Source: Pseudosulfitobacter pseudonitzschiae (GTDB lineage: Bacteria; Pseudomonadota; Alphaproteobacteria; Rhodobacterales; Rhodobacteraceae). Taken from it: 64,000 nt of DNA. Below, piece after piece: positions 44,943 to 55,122 of the stretch; position 1 is the first letter of the stretch; every line of letters begins with the position of its first letter. A program made the position numbers and the translations under genes. The notes beneath the pieces were generated by a model. The model ran no database searches and was not told where the DNA came from. It saw only the letters and a program-made list of their open reading frames with translations. The stretch lies in the NCBI RefSeq assembly GCF_002222635.1, contig NZ_CP022415.1:2852001-2916000 (forward strand), read 5' to 3'.

Positions 44943-45497
44943 GTGAGTACGCGCGAAAAGGCCGACAAACGCTTGCTGTGGGTGGACCATATGGTTCGCA
45001 TCCACAAAGCGCAGGATCGCGCCGCGTTCGCCGAGCTGTATGGCCACTTCGCGCCACGAGTGAAGGGTTTTTTGATCAAGTCGGGGGCCGATGCGTCCCT
45101 GGCTGAGGAATGCGCCCAAGAGGTCATGGTGACCGTCTGGAACAAGGCGCACATGTTCGATGCATCGCGGGCGTCGGTGGCGACGTGGATATTCACGATC
45201 GCCCGTAACCGCAAGATTGATGCGTTGCGAAAGCAACGCCGCCCAGAGCCGGAAGAACTGACTTGGGGCCCCGAAGAAGAACCGGCGCAGGCGGATGTGA
45301 TCGCCTTGCAGCAGGAAAGCGAAACACTGGTGCGTGCCGTCGCGGAATTGCCCGCGCAACAACGCGCACTGATCGAAAAGGCGTATTTCGGGGATCTGAC
45401 CCACAGCGAAATCGCCGCCCAGACCGGTCTGCCCTTGGGCACGATCAAATCCAGAATACGTCTGGCGCTGGACCGTCTGCGCCACGCAATGAAGTAA
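44943..45497 (+). CDS. rpoE: ECF sigma factor RpoE (singlet-oxygen response)
   Basis: The 184-aa sigma factor has region 2 (FAELYGHFAPRVKGFLIK, then EECAQEVMVTVWNKAHMFD and the WIFTIARNRKIDALR of 2.4) and region 4 (LPAQQRALIEKAYFGDLTHSEIAAQTGLPLGTIKSRI). The following gene encodes its zinc anti-sigma partner ChrR. In R. sphaeroides this pair activates repair genes when singlet oxygen is formed. Start GTG at 44943 is chosen because AGGA precedes it and because the promoter at 44816-44844 leaves the ATG at 44850 without a leader. Confidence 0.92.
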   Translation: MSTREKADKRLLWVDHMVRIHKAQDRAAFAELYGHFAPRVKGFLIKSGADASLAEECAQEVMVTVWNKAHMFDASRASVATWIFTIARNRKIDALRKQRRPEPEELTWGPEEEPAQADVIALQQESETLVRAVAELPAQQRALIEKAYFGDLTHSEIAAQTGLPLGTIKSRIRLALDRLRHAMK

Positions 45498-45502
45498 GAG
45501 CG

Positions 45503-46162
45503 ATGAAAAACAACATCAAACACCACCTCACCGATCAGATCCTGATGGGATATTCGGCAGGCGCTTTGCCCGAGGCGTTCAACATCCTTGTGGCCAGTCA
45601 CCTGTCGCTGTGCGATGAATGCCGCGCGCATCTGGCCAGCTTTGACAGCATTGGCGGCGCCGTTCTGGACAGCACGCCCGGCGCGCTGGCCACACTTGAT
45701 GACGACAGCCTTGCTGCTGTGATGGCGCGTATCGAAAACACCCCCACCGCATCTGCCCCCGTACGACCCAAGCGGCGCGATACCACCGTGCCTGCGCCGC
45801 TGTGCGACTATATCGGCGATGATCTGTCAGGCGTGAAGTGGCGCAACATCGGCATGGGCGTGCGGCAGGCTATCCTGCCCACATCGTCCGATGCCACGGC
45901 GCGGCTGCTGTTCATTCCCGCTGGTGCCGCGATGCCCGATCACGGCCACAACGGCACCGAAATGACGATGGTGTTGCAAGGCGCGTTTCAGGACGAAGAC
46001 GGATATTTTGCACGCGGCGACGTGGAAACGGCGGACGCGGACGTGAACCACATCCCCGTGGCCGACATCCGCGAAGACTGCATCTGTCTGGCCGTATCCG
46101 ACGCCCCGCTGCGGTTCAAAGGACTATTGCCAAGGATCGTCCAGCGGTTCATTCGCATCTGA
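45503..46162 (+). CDS. chrR: ChrR anti-sigma factor (zinc, cupin)
   Basis: The 219-aa protein has the N-terminal anti-sigma domain with zinc ligands (KHHLTD, then SHLSLCDEC, the HxxxCxxC set) and a C-terminal cupin domain with DHGHNGTEM and a later His in DVNHIP that form the second metal site required for the singlet-oxygen signal. It binds and holds RpoE inactive in the cytoplasm until the signal. It starts 5 nt after the rpoE stop. Confidence 0.92.
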   Translation: MKNNIKHHLTDQILMGYSAGALPEAFNILVASHLSLCDECRAHLASFDSIGGAVLDSTPGALATLDDDSLAAVMARIENTPTASAPVRPKRRDTTVPAPLCDYIGDDLSGVKWRNIGMGVRQAILPTSSDATARLLFIPAGAAMPDHGHNGTEMTMVLQGAFQDEDGYFARGDVETADADVNHIPVADIREDCICLAVSDAPLRFKGLLPRIVQRFIRI

Positions 46163-46269
46163 TCCGCGCCGCTTTCCATGATTGTGGCAGCCTGAACCGG
46201 TGTAAAACCGTGTTGCTCGCCATCGCGCGATTGGCTCTACTCCCCTAGACTGACGTCAAAGGGAGCAAG

Positions 46270-47229
46270 ATGTCGCACAAGATCTCGCATGCAGACCGGG
46301 TGTTGGAAACCGCGCAATCCGCTTCGGCGGCCGCAAAGTCCCGAGTGGCGGCAAGCTGGCACCGCTCTGCGGTCAAACACGGGCTAAACCCTGACGAACG
46401 GCGCGCACCAGACCGGATCGAGCAAAGCTCCTTGCATCACCGTCGTCTGGCCTTGGAAAAACTCCTGTCCGTCGCTGCCCCCCGTCTGGATGCGCTGTTT
46501 TCGCTGGTCGGGCAATCCGGCTGCGCTGTTTTCCTGACGGATGTCGACGGGGTCATTCTGGACCAACGGCTGTCCGCAGCAGACGGGCCCGCGTTCGAGG
46601 AATGGGGGTTGGGCACCGGTGCGAACTGGAGCGAAGAGCGCGAAGGCACCAATGGTATTGGTACCTGTCTGGCCGAGCAACGCCATGTAATCATTCACCA
46701 AGACGAACATTTCTACACGCGCAACATCGGAATGAGCTGCATCGACGCGCCAATTTATGGGGCCGACGGGCAGATCGTGGGCGCGCTTGATCTGTCATCG
46801 GCACGGGCCGATCAGACCGAAGCATTCAACCGCCTGATCGCCGCGCAGGTTACTCAAACCGCCCGTGCAATCGAGGCGGCAAACTTTCGGGCGGCCTATA
46901 CGTCCGCGCGCATCGTTGTCGCCGAAAGCGACGATGTCGAGGCAGCCACGTTGCTGGCCATCAATGACAACGATCTGGTGATCGGAGCCACCCGCGAGGC
47001 GCGCCGCGTCTTTGGCATGAGCCGGACCGGCGCATTGGTGGCCCGCCCCGCCGCCGACATTCTGGGCCGCGAAGACGGGCCTACAGGCTTTGAAAAAGCG
47101 GAAAAGGCCGCTGTGATTCGCGCCCTCGCCCGCGCAGGCAACAACGTGTCAGAGGCTGCAAGGCAGCTCGGGATTGGCCGCGCAACGCTCTATCGACGCA
47201 TGAAGCGGCTTGGGCTGGACGGAAATTAG
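46270..47229 (+). CDS. AcoR-like GAF/Fis regulator lacking the AAA+ domain
   Basis: The 319-aa protein has an N-terminal GAF-type sensor (about residues 60-200, [24 protein letters not shown]) and a C-terminal Fis-type helix-turn-helix ([24 protein letters not shown]). The central sigma-54-interacting ATPase of AcoR is missing, so it cannot act as a classical sigma-54 activator. It precedes an aldehyde dehydrogenase gene and a palindrome TGTCTC/GAGACA (47237-47254), a likely target. It resembles regulators of acetoin/aldehyde-dehydrogenase loci. Confidence 0.88.
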   Translation: MSHKISHADRVLETAQSASAAAKSRVAASWHRSAVKHGLNPDERRAPDRIEQSSLHHRRLALEKLLSVAAPRLDALFSLVGQSGCAVFLTDVDGVILDQRLSAADGPAFEEWGLGTGANWSEEREGTNGIGTCLAEQRHVIIHQDEHFYTRNIGMSCIDAPIYGADGQIVGALDLSSARADQTEAFNRLIAAQVTQTARAIEAANFRAAYTSARIVVAESDDVEAATLLAINDNDLVIGATREARRVFGMSRTGALVARPAADILGREDGPTGFEKAEKAAVIRALARAGNNVSEAARQLGIGRATLYRRMKRLGLDGN

Positions 47230-47236
47230 TCAAAAC

Positions 47237-47254
47237 TGTCTCACTACCGAGACA
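47237..47254. promoter_or_regulatory. Inverted repeat upstream of aldehyde dehydrogenase
   Basis: TGTCTC (47237-47242), a 6-nt spacer and GAGACA (47249-47254) form a perfect 6-6-6 palindrome, 8 nt after the regulator stop and about 100 nt before the dehydrogenase ATG. It is a candidate site for the adjacent Fis-type regulator. Confidence 0.5.
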
Positions 47255-47356
47255 CCTTTGCCAGCGCACAAATTCCCGCCCCAAGACGCACGGAACAGCG
47301 CCATGCACACTCTTTGCAATCCGGAGGGAGAACCGGATAATCAAGGAGGAAACCCA

Positions 47357-48880
47357 ATGAACGATATGACCAGCACGCAGGCGGGCACCTATGTCTCGCC
47401 GTTCAAGCTGCGCTATGACAACTTTATCGGGGGCGCGTTCGTGCCGCCCGTAAACGGCAGATATTTCGAAAACCTGACCCCGATCACCGGCGGCATGATC
47501 AACGAATGCGCACGCTCGGACGCGGCTGATGTTGAACTGGCACTGGATGCGGCACATTCGGCCAAAGGGGCGTGGGGCAAGACATCGGCCACAGACCGCG
47601 CCAATATCCTGCTTAAAATCGCCGACCGGATCGACGAAAACCTCGAACTTCTGGCAACCGCCGAAACTTGGGACAACGGCAAGCCGATCCGCGAAACAAT
47701 GGCCGCAGACATTCCGCTGTCTGCCGATCACTTCCGGTATTTCGCCGGTGTCCTGCGCGGCCAAGAAGGCAGCATGAGCGAGATCGACAACGACACTGTC
47801 GCCTACCACTACCACGAACCTTTGGGCGTGGTCGGCCAGATCATCCCGTGGAACTTCTCGATCCTGATGGCCGCCTGGAAACTGGCCCCTGCTTTGGCGG
47901 CTGGCAACTGTATCGTGATGAAGCCCGCCGAACAGACCCCCGCCGCGATCATGGTTCTGGCCGAATTGATCAATGATCTGCTGCCCGCTGGCACGCTGAA
48001 CATCGTCAACGGCTTTGGCGCAGAAGTGGGCGCGGCTTTGGCCAGCTCTTCGCGTATCGCCAAGATTGCCTTTACGGGGTCCACCGTCACGGGCCGCAAA
48101 ATCATGGAAGCCGCGACCAAAAATCTGATCCCCGTCACGCTGGAGCTGGGTGGCAAATCACCCAACATCTTCTTTTCCGACGTGATGGCCAAGGATGACG
48201 CGTTTCTGGACAAAGCCGTCGAAGGCTTTGTTTTGTTCGCCTTTAATCAGGGCGAGGTCTGCACCTGCCCGTCGCGCGCACTGGTTCAAGAAGACATCTA
48301 TGACGAGTTCATCGGCCGCTGCATCGAACGGGTAAAGGCGATCAAACAAGGCGACCCGCGCGACGTAAACACAATGGTCGGCGCACAAGCCAGCAAGGCA
48401 CAACAAGACAAGATCATGAGCTATCTGACAATCGGACGTGAAGAAGGCGCCGAAGTTCTGATCGGTGGTGATGCGGCGCGGTTCAATGGCGAACTGGCAG
48501 GCGGCAACTATATCCAGCCGACAATCCTGAAAGGTCACAACAAGATGCGCGTGTTCCAAGAGGAAATCTTTGGGCCCGTCGTTTCCGTGACCACCTTCAA
48601 GGACGAAACCGAGGCGTTGGCGATTGCAAACGACACGATGTACGGGCTAGGCGCGGGCGTCTGGTCACGTGACATGAACACCTGCTACCGCTTCGGACGG
48701 GCCATCGAGGCAGGTCGCGTCTGGGTGAACAACTATCACGCCTATCCGGCGCACGCGGCCTTTGGCGGATATAAACAGTCAGGCATCGGGCGCGAGAACC
48801 ACAAGATGATGCTGGATCACTACCAGCAGACCAAAAACCTGTTGGTCAGCTACAGCCCTGACAAGCTCGGCTTTTTCTAA
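47357..48880 (+). CDS. NAD-dependent aldehyde dehydrogenase
   Basis: The 507-aa enzyme has PWNF and GSTVTGRKI (NAD-binding, about residues 233-241), catalytic Glu in LELGGKSP (about 255-262) and the nucleophilic Cys in [12 protein letters not shown] (about 296-307). It belongs to the ExaC/AldB-like acetaldehyde and general aldehyde group. Perfect AAGGAGGA precedes the ATG at 47357 by 6 nt. A frame extends upstream to 47303 but lacks a comparable site. A terminator follows. Confidence 0.95.
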   Translation: MNDMTSTQAGTYVSPFKLRYDNFIGGAFVPPVNGRYFENLTPITGGMINECARSDAADVELALDAAHSAKGAWGKTSATDRANILLKIADRIDENLELLATAETWDNGKPIRETMAADIPLSADHFRYFAGVLRGQEGSMSEIDNDTVAYHYHEPLGVVGQIIPWNFSILMAAWKLAPALAAGNCIVMKPAEQTPAAIMVLAELINDLLPAGTLNIVNGFGAEVGAALASSSRIAKIAFTGSTVTGRKIMEAATKNLIPVTLELGGKSPNIFFSDVMAKDDAFLDKAVEGFVLFAFNQGEVCTCPSRALVQEDIYDEFIGRCIERVKAIKQGDPRDVNTMVGAQASKAQQDKIMSYLTIGREEGAEVLIGGDAARFNGELAGGNYIQPTILKGHNKMRVFQEEIFGPVVSVTTFKDETEALAIANDTMYGLGAGVWSRDMNTCYRFGRAIEAGRVWVNNYHAYPAHAAFGGYKQSGIGRENHKMMLDHYQQTKNLLVSYSPDKLGFF

Positions 48881-48890
48881 ACGCGCCAAA

Positions 48891-48921
48891 AGCGGCCCCT
48901 GCGCCTATCGCCGGGGCCGCT
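48891..48921 (+). terminator. Terminator hairpin of aldehyde dehydrogenase gene
   Basis: AGCGGCCCC (48891-48899) pairs with GGGGCCGCT (48913-48921) in a 9-bp perfect stem, 11 nt after the stop. The 3' tail is only weakly T-rich. Confidence 0.7.
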
Positions 48922-48966
48922 GCTGCATTTCGGAAATATTGATACGACCGGACGGTACAGGACCGC

Positions 48967-49134
48967 TTAACCTTGAGGCTTCTTCGCCTCGGCAGCGGCC
49001 TTCATGCGGGCCAACAAGGCCGCTTTGTCAGTGCTTTTACCAAAGGGGTTTTTATCGGTGCCCTTGGCGTTGTGTTCGCTGTGGCGCGGGGCGTTCTTGC
49101 CGGTCTTGGCCATGCCTGATTTCTTGTAATCCAC
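48967..49134 (-). CDS. Small basic protein of unknown function
   Basis: This 55-aa frame reads, from a GTG at 49134, (M/V)DYKKSGMAKTGKNAPRHSE and ends AAAEAKKPQG. It is Lys/Ala-rich, without membrane segments. AAAGG lies upstream. An internal ATG (49113) would give 48 residues. It lies in the 323-bp gap between the aldehyde dehydrogenase and rmuC. Composition and the clear start and stop favour a real gene; I do not recognise a named family. Confidence 0.55.
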   Translation of the reverse strand: MDYKKSGMAKTGKNAPRHSEHNAKGTDKNPFGKSTDKAALLARMKAAAEAKKPQG

Positions 49135-49203
49135 GGGGGTCGCCTTTCGCGGCTGGGGGATGGCTGCCTATGCCGCAAACGGCAGCACTGCACAAGCCTG
49201 CGT

Positions 49204-50439
49204 TCATGTATCGGGTGTGGTCAGCGGTACGACCGTGCCGGGAACATCGTCGATTTCCTCAAAATCGAAGTTGTCCAATCGCGCCGCGCGTTTGCCTGCC
49301 CGTTCGGCGGCGGTGCTGATGCCGTCCAGATCCTTGCGGGCCTGACCAAAGTGCAGGTTCAGCTTGTCCACCCGCTCTACCACAATTTCGACGTCGCGGT
49401 GCAACTGGCGCAGCGTGGTGCGGATGGCCCCGGCCTGTTCGCGCATCCGCGCATCCTTCAGAATCGCGCGCATGGTGTTCAGCGTGGCCATACAGGTGGT
49501 CGGCGACACGATCCAGACCCGCGCGTCGAAACCTGCGCGAACCAGTTCGGGAAAATTCGCGTGCAACTCGGCATAGACAGCTTCCGAGGGCAGAAACATC
49601 AGCGCACCATCGGCGGTTTCCCCCTCGATGATATACTTGGTCGAGATGTCGTTGATGTGCTTCTTGACCGCCACGCGCATCGCCTTGCCGGCCTCGTTCA
49701 TCTCCCAGTCGGTCTTGGCCTTGCGCAGCGCCTCATAGGCTTCCAGCGGGAATTTGCTGTCGATGACGATCGGTCCGGGCGGGTTCGGCAGGTGAATCAG
49801 ACAATCGGCCCGCCGCCCGTTCGAAAGCGTCGCCTGCATCTGGTAGCTGTCGCGCGGCAGCGCCTTGCTGACGATGTCGGTCAGCTGGATTTCCCCAAAG
49901 GCGCCGCGCGTCTGCTTGTTCGACAGGATGTCTTGCAATGACAGCACATCGCCCGACAGCTTGGTGATGTTGTCCTGCGCCTTGTCGATGGACGCCAGCC
50001 GTTCCTGCAACTGCGTCAGGCTGGTCGTCGTCTGCTTGGACGAGCCGTGCAGCGTCTCGCGCATCCGCTCCTGCATCTCGGTCATGGCGTGTTGGCTGCG
50101 TGCTGCGTTGTCGGCCAGACGGTCCTGCATCTGTTGTTGAACGTGGGCCAGACGCGTCTCGACGGTCTGGATCATTTGCGCCTGCGCATGGGCCTGCGTG
50201 TCGCTGACCGTTTGCAACCCGCCCTGCAACTGCGCCTGCCCCATGCCCAACTGATGTACGTTCTGGCCCAGCACCTGCATTTGCTGCGACAGCGGCATCG
50301 CCATCCGCGCACTTCGCCCCGCCGCCCGTACCGTGGCGATCAGCAACACCACGATCAGCAGCAACATCAGCCCGGCCGCGGCAGCGGCCAGCACCAGCGG
50401 ATCACTTAGCGCATAGGACTGCCCCGCGATCTCGATCAT
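49204..50439 (-). CDS. rmuC: DNA recombination protein RmuC
   Basis: The 411-aa protein has an N-terminal membrane segment (about residues 16-38), a long coiled coil (about 45-175) and the conserved RmuC nuclease-like domain with [12 protein letters not shown] (about 185), [12 protein letters not shown] (about 220) and [17 protein letters not shown] (about 305). Its role is limiting inversion at short repeats. The start ATG 50439 overlaps the mutL stop by 4 bases, so the two DNA-stability genes are translationally coupled. Confidence 0.92.
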   Translation of the reverse strand: MIEIAGQSYALSDPLVLAAAAAGLMLLLIVVLLIATVRAAGRSARMAMPLSQQMQVLGQNVHQLGMGQAQLQGGLQTVSDTQAHAQAQMIQTVETRLAHVQQQMQDRLADNAARSQHAMTEMQERMRETLHGSSKQTTTSLTQLQERLASIDKAQDNITKLSGDVLSLQDILSNKQTRGAFGEIQLTDIVSKALPRDSYQMQATLSNGRRADCLIHLPNPPGPIVIDSKFPLEAYEALRKAKTDWEMNEAGKAMRVAVKKHINDISTKYIIEGETADGALMFLPSEAVYAELHANFPELVRAGFDARVWIVSPTTCMATLNTMRAILKDARMREQAGAIRTTLRQLHRDVEIVVERVDKLNLHFGQARKDLDGISTAAERAGKRAARLDNFDFEEIDDVPGTVVPLTTPDT

Positions 50440-52289
50440 GTGCGCCCGAACAGCCGTTCGATGTCCGACAGCTTCAGTTCCACGTAAGTCGGCCGCCCGT
50501 GGTTGCACTGACCCGAATGCGGCGTCGCCTCCATCTCGCGCAGCAGGGCGTTCATCTCTTCGGCGCGCATCCAGCGACCCGACCGGATCGAGCCGTGACA
50601 GGCCACACGGCTCAGGATCGCTTCGATCCGCGCCTGCACCGTTTGGCTGCTGCCCATGTCGTCCAGCTCGTCCAGAATGTCCTTGATCATCGCCTCAGCG
50701 TTGACCTCGCCCAGAATCGCGGGGGTTTCGCGCACGGCGATGGCACCGCCGCCAAAGGCCTCGATCCCCAGCCCCAGCCGCGCCAGATCATCCGCCAGAT
50801 CCAGCAGACGGGCGCAATCGCCGTCGCTCAGCTCGACAATCTCGGGGATCAACAGCGCCTGCGCGGCGACGCCGTTGTCGGCCATCTGACGCTTCAGCTT
50901 TTCATACACCAACCGTTCGTGGGCGGCGTGCTGGTCGACGATGACCATGCCCGTGGCGGTCTGGGCGATGATGTAGTTCTCGTGGACCTGCCCGCGCGCC
51001 GTGCCCAGCGGCAGGTCGTGCGGATCGCTTTCGACGACAGGTTCAGGTGCGGCCACCTGCCCGCTGTAATCGCGCGCCATCTCGGCAAAGCCGCTGTGCT
51101 GCTGTGGCGTCTGATAGGGCGCTGCCCGCAGGCCAAGGCTGGGCCGATCCATCTGATAGATGCGGGCAGCGCCTGCATCAGCGGCGGTGCGTTCCGGTTG
51201 CATCGCATCCAGAACCCCACCCGCCACAGTCGAAGACGCACGGTGCCCTGCCCCCGCCAACGCATGACGCAGCGCCGAAACGATCAGACCCCGCGCCAGT
51301 GCCGGATCACGGAACCGCACCTCGGACTTGGCAGGATGCACGTTCACATCCACCAACGTCGGGTCGCAATCCAGAAACAACGCCGCCGCTGGATGACGGT
51401 CGCGACTGAGGAAATCGAAATAGGCCCCGCGCAGTGCACCGACCAACAGCTTGTCCCGCACGGGCCGCCCGTTGACGAACAGATATTGCGCCACGGCAGA
51501 ACCGCGCGAATAGGTCGGCAGCGCGGCATATCCCGTCAGATGCAGCCCGTCGCGTTCCGCATCTATTGCCAGCGCATTGTCGGCAAATTCACGGCCCAGG
51601 ACCGTGGCCAGACGCCCGTGCAATGCGTCGAACATATCGCCCGTCTGCGCCTCGGCCACGAACACCGTGCGCGGGCTGTCCTTGGTGATGTCGCGCAACT
51701 CGAACCGCACAAAGGGCTCTGCCATTGCCAGCCGCTTGATGATGTCGGTGATTGCCTGCGCCTCGGCGCGGTCGGTGCGCATGAACTTCAGCCGCGCGGG
51801 CGTGGCGTAGAACAGATCGCCCAGCGTGACGACGGTGCCCGCGTTCAGCGCCACAGGCCGCACGTTGCCCATCGCGCCGCCCTCTACCTTGATCTGGAAC
51901 GCATCTTCGCCCTGAACGCGGCTTGAAATGCTCAGCCGACCTACCGCCCCGAGGCTGGGCAAGGCCTCGCCGCGAAAGCCGAAGGTATGGATGTTCAGCA
52001 AATCCGACCCGTCGATCTTTGACGTGGCATGACGGCTCAGCGCCAGCGCCAGATCGCCACCGGCAATGCCGCAGCCGTCATCGGTCACACGGATCAGTGT
52101 CTTGCCGCCGTCGGCAATGTCGATGGTGATGCGCCGCGCGTCCGCATCCAGCGCGTTTTCAACCAACTCCTTGACCGCCGAGGCTGGGCGCTCGACCACC
52201 TCGCCTGCGGCGATGCGGTTGATCGCGCTTTCATCCAGTTGGCGGATTACAGGGCGTGAATCGCTGATATTGTTGTCTGCTATGGCCAT
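50436..52289 (-). CDS. mutL: DNA mismatch repair protein MutL
   Basis: The 617-aa protein has the GHKL ATPase core: [27 protein letters not shown] (about residues 23-49), DDGCGI and [13 protein letters not shown] (about 103-116). The linker (about 345-430) and C-terminal dimerisation domain follow. An endonuclease DQHAxERxxYE-like stretch reads [14 protein letters not shown]. It couples MutS lesion recognition to repair. Confidence 0.95.
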   Translation of the reverse strand: MAIADNNISDSRPVIRQLDESAINRIAAGEVVERPASAVKELVENALDADARRITIDIADGGKTLIRVTDDGCGIAGGDLALALSRHATSKIDGSDLLNIHTFGFRGEALPSLGAVGRLSISSRVQGEDAFQIKVEGGAMGNVRPVALNAGTVVTLGDLFYATPARLKFMRTDRAEAQAITDIIKRLAMAEPFVRFELRDITKDSPRTVFVAEAQTGDMFDALHGRLATVLGREFADNALAIDAERDGLHLTGYAALPTYSRGSAVAQYLFVNGRPVRDKLLVGALRGAYFDFLSRDRHPAAALFLDCDPTLVDVNVHPAKSEVRFRDPALARGLIVSALRHALAGAGHRASSTVAGGVLDAMQPERTAADAGAARIYQMDRPSLGLRAAPYQTPQQHSGFAEMARDYSGQVAAPEPVVESDPHDLPLGTARGQVHENYIIAQTATGMVIVDQHAAHERLVYEKLKRQMADNGVAAQALLIPEIVELSDGDCARLLDLADDLARLGLGIEAFGGGAIAVRETPAILGEVNAEAMIKDILDELDDMGSSQTVQARIEAILSRVACHGSIRSGRWMRAEEMNALLREMEATPHSGQCNHGRPTYVELKLSDIERLFGRT

Positions 52290-52456
52290 GCCGCCATATC
52301 TAGCATGCAGCGCCCCGATTCTGAAAGCGTGAAGCCAGAGTTATCCACCGGCCTTTTGTACACCCATCCCGCCCGCACCACATATCAAAGGGGCAAGCCG
52401 CTTGTCGCGCCCTGCCCTCTTCTTTGGTGCAAAAGTCATCTTGCCATAACCGGACT

Positions 52457-53776
52457 TCAGATATCCTCTGGCAGAACCAGATTCAAAACTATCGCCACCA
52501 GCGCGGTCGGAGCCACGGCGCTGGTCGCCAGCGTTTTGACCACACCCGGCAGGTATTGCACCGCCGTGGGCACAAGGTTCAGGCCCAACCCTGCGGTCAA
52601 TGACACGGCGATAATCACCATGTTGCGGCGGTTCATCTTGACCTCGGTCAGCACGTTCATACCAGCAGCCGCAACCATCCCGAACATCACGATCACGCCG
52701 CCGCCCAGAACCGGCAACGGCATTGACGCGATCACGGCCCCGATCTTGGGCAGCAACCCGCAGACAATCAAAAACAGCGCGCCAATCGTCACCACATGGC
52801 GCGACATCACGCCAGTCATGCCGACGATGCCCACGTTCTGGCTGAACGACGTGTTGGGTAGCCCGCCAAAAACCGCAGCCACGGCTGTGCCCAACCCGTC
52901 AGCATAGGTCGCACCCGCAATCTCGTTATCAGTTGCCTCGCGCCCTGCGCCCGCTTTGGTGGTGGCCGAGGCATCGCCAACGGTTTCGATTGCCGACACC
53001 ACACAAACCAGCGTCACTGCAATCACAGCGCCCAGATTGAACTCGAACCCGAAGGGCATCGGCGTAATTCCGGTGATCCACGCAGCCTTGCCCACAGCGG
53101 CAAAGTTGACCATGCCCAGAACAAACGCCAGCACATAGCCAGCCAGCAACCCGATCAGGATGCCCGAATTGCTCAGTGATCCTTTGGCAAAGAACTTCAC
53201 CGCCAGCGCCACTACGACCACAGTCAATGCAACCGACCAATGCTTCAACGATCCAAAGCTTTGCGCCGCCATCTGGAAATCGGCTGCCCCCCCTGCCGCG
53301 TATTTGATCGCCGTCGGGATCAAGTACAGACCGATTGCCAGAATGACCAAACCCGTGACCAGCGGCGGAAACAGCCAACGCAGGCTTTTGATAAACGCGC
53401 CAAGGCAAAAGTGCAGAACGCCCCCGATCAGACAGGCCGTTAGTGCCACGCCCATCCCTTGGGTCGCAGCAATCCCCGCCAGCACACCGACAAACGCAAA
53501 ACTGGTGCCCTGCATAATCGGCAACCGCGCCCCCACGGGCCCAAAGCCGATGGTCTGGAACAGCGTCGCAACGCCTGCAAACAACATCGCCATCTGGATC
53601 AGGTACACTTGTTCCGGCCCGCCAAAGGCCAGCCCCGCGGCCCCCGCCACGATGATCGAAGGTGTAACATTCGAGGCGAACATCGCCAGAACGTGTTGCA
53701 ACCCCAGCGGAATCGCTTGCGCCATCGGGGGTGTCTCATTGGGGTCCGCATAGGCCCCATGCGCGGTGTTTGTCAT
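52457..53776 (-). CDS. NCS2 purine permease (urate/xanthine type)
   Basis: The 439-aa membrane protein has about 12-14 spans and NCS2 motifs NVTPSIIVAGAAGL, QGTSFAFVGVLAGIA, and SAIETVGDASATTKAG (conserved Glu in span 8), followed by GLPNTSFSQNVGIV. It is a nucleobase/ascorbate-type symporter, and its place next to allantoin genes points to urate or xanthine import. Start MTNTAH at 53776 with AGGGA upstream; an alternative start lies at 53803. Confidence 0.9.
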   Translation of the reverse strand: MTNTAHGAYADPNETPPMAQAIPLGLQHVLAMFASNVTPSIIVAGAAGLAFGGPEQVYLIQMAMLFAGVATLFQTIGFGPVGARLPIMQGTSFAFVGVLAGIAATQGMGVALTACLIGGVLHFCLGAFIKSLRWLFPPLVTGLVILAIGLYLIPTAIKYAAGGAADFQMAAQSFGSLKHWSVALTVVVVALAVKFFAKGSLSNSGILIGLLAGYVLAFVLGMVNFAAVGKAAWITGITPMPFGFEFNLGAVIAVTLVCVVSAIETVGDASATTKAGAGREATDNEIAGATYADGLGTAVAAVFGGLPNTSFSQNVGIVGMTGVMSRHVVTIGALFLIVCGLLPKIGAVIASMPLPVLGGGVIVMFGMVAAAGMNVLTEVKMNRRNMVIIAVSLTAGLGLNLVPTAVQYLPGVVKTLATSAVAPTALVAIVLNLVLPEDI

Positions 53777-53830
53777 AATCTCTGTCCCTGAGTGTTTGAA
53801 CATGGCCGTCTTGAATGCGACCCACGGGAA

Positions 53831-54316
53831 CTATGCGGTCACGATATAGGGCCGATCAAGTAAAACCTCTTGCAAATTGGTGCCTTGGCCGATCCGGTCG
53901 ACAACTGCGAACAATCCGGGCGCGGAAAGTGGCGTCAGAACCCCGTGCCAACAACCACGGTGCAGGTTGATCGCCTGTCCGGGCTCCGTCAGAAACGCCA
54001 CCGGCACACCCGGCTTGCCGCCCTCATCCGGTGCGACCGTCACCAGAAACGGCTGATGGCTCATGGGAATGAACGCCTGACTGCCCAGCGGATGCCGTTC
54101 CAGCAAATCCAGCGTATAGGGCAAACTGCGCGGCTGCGCGTTGAACACGCTAATCCCCGCGCGCCCGTCGCCAAAATCCATCTGCGCGCGGTCATGATAC
54201 CGACCGCACAGACCCGCGTTGATGATCTTGTCGGGATCGCCCTCACAGTCCAACACATCCCCGAACGGGGCAAAGGCCGCAGCAATCAACGGCTGACAGG
54301 TGATCTGGCGGCTCAT
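53831..54316 (-). CDS. allA: Ureidoglycolate lyase
   Basis: The 161-aa protein belongs to the AllA cupin family, with SVFNAQPRSLPYTLDLLERHPLGSQAF and the LHRGCWHGVLTPL region near residue 120. It splits ureidoglycolate to glyoxylate and urea. It overlaps the upstream ureidoglycine aminohydrolase by 4 bases. Confidence 0.9.
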   Translation of the reverse strand: MSRQITCQPLIAAAFAPFGDVLDCEGDPDKIINAGLCGRYHDRAQMDFGDGRAGISVFNAQPRSLPYTLDLLERHPLGSQAFIPMSHQPFLVTVAPDEGGKPGVPVAFLTEPGQAINLHRGCWHGVLTPLSAPGLFAVVDRIGQGTNLQEVLLDRPYIVTA

Positions 54317-55122
54317 AGAACTGCGTGACGGTTCACGTCCTTGTAAAGCAGATACCGGAACGGCTGGTCACCGGTGGCGACACACGCCTGCGGACAAAAC
54401 GCGCGCAGCCACATGAAATCTCCCGGCCCTACGTCGACCCAATCAGTGTTCAGCAGATATTTGGCGGTGCCTTGCAACACGTACAGCCCGTGTTCCATCA
54501 CATGCGTCTCGGCAAAGGGGATGCGCCCGCCGGGCAGGAAAGTGACAATGTTCACATGCATATCATGGCGCAGGTCAGACGGATCGGCAAACCGCGTGGT
54601 GGCCCAAACCCCGTCGCAATCGGGCATAACGGTCGGGGGCACGGCATCGTCATGGGTCACAAAGGCTTCGGGATGCGCCACACCTTCGGCAGGCACATAC
54701 CGTTTGCGCACCCAGTGAAACTGCGCCACGGCGCCGGACCGGTTCCAGATTGTCCATGCCACACCTGCCGGAATATAGGCATAGCCGCCAGCTGTCAGGT
54801 CATGGTGCGTCGCGCCAATGGTCAGCACCACTTGCCCGTTGGCCACAAATACAACACTCTGCGCACCTGTATCCACTTCGGGCGTATCGCTGCCGCCACC
54901 CGCCTGCAACTCGACCGCATATTGCGAAAATGTCTCGGCGAAACCACTCAGAGGACGTGCCAGCAGCCACATTCGCATGCCGGTCCATCCGGGCAACAGG
55001 CTGGTTACGATATCACGCTGGGTGATCGCAGGCAGTACCGCATAGGCAGTGGTGAACACGGCACTGCCTTCGGGATTGACCGACTGGTCCGGCAGACCGC
55101 CGGGGGGAAACGCATAGCTCAT
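54313..55122 (-). CDS. (S)-ureidoglycine aminohydrolase (AllE/YlbA type)
   Basis: The 269-aa bicupin protein carries FAETHVMEHGLYVLQGTAKYLLN with His/Glu metal ligands in the C-terminal cupin and GDFMWLRAFCPQACVATG. It converts ureidoglycine to ureidoglycolate and ammonia. Start ATG 55122 overlaps the allantoinase gene by 4 bases; the extension to 55170 is not supported. Confidence 0.9.
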   Translation of the reverse strand: MSYAFPPGGLPDQSVNPEGSAVFTTAYAVLPAITQRDIVTSLLPGWTGMRMWLLARPLSGFAETFSQYAVELQAGGGSDTPEVDTGAQSVVFVANGQVVLTIGATHHDLTAGGYAYIPAGVAWTIWNRSGAVAQFHWVRKRYVPAEGVAHPEAFVTHDDAVPPTVMPDCDGVWATTRFADPSDLRHDMHVNIVTFLPGGRIPFAETHVMEHGLYVLQGTAKYLLNTDWVDVGPGDFMWLRAFCPQACVATGDQPFRYLLYKDVNRHAVL

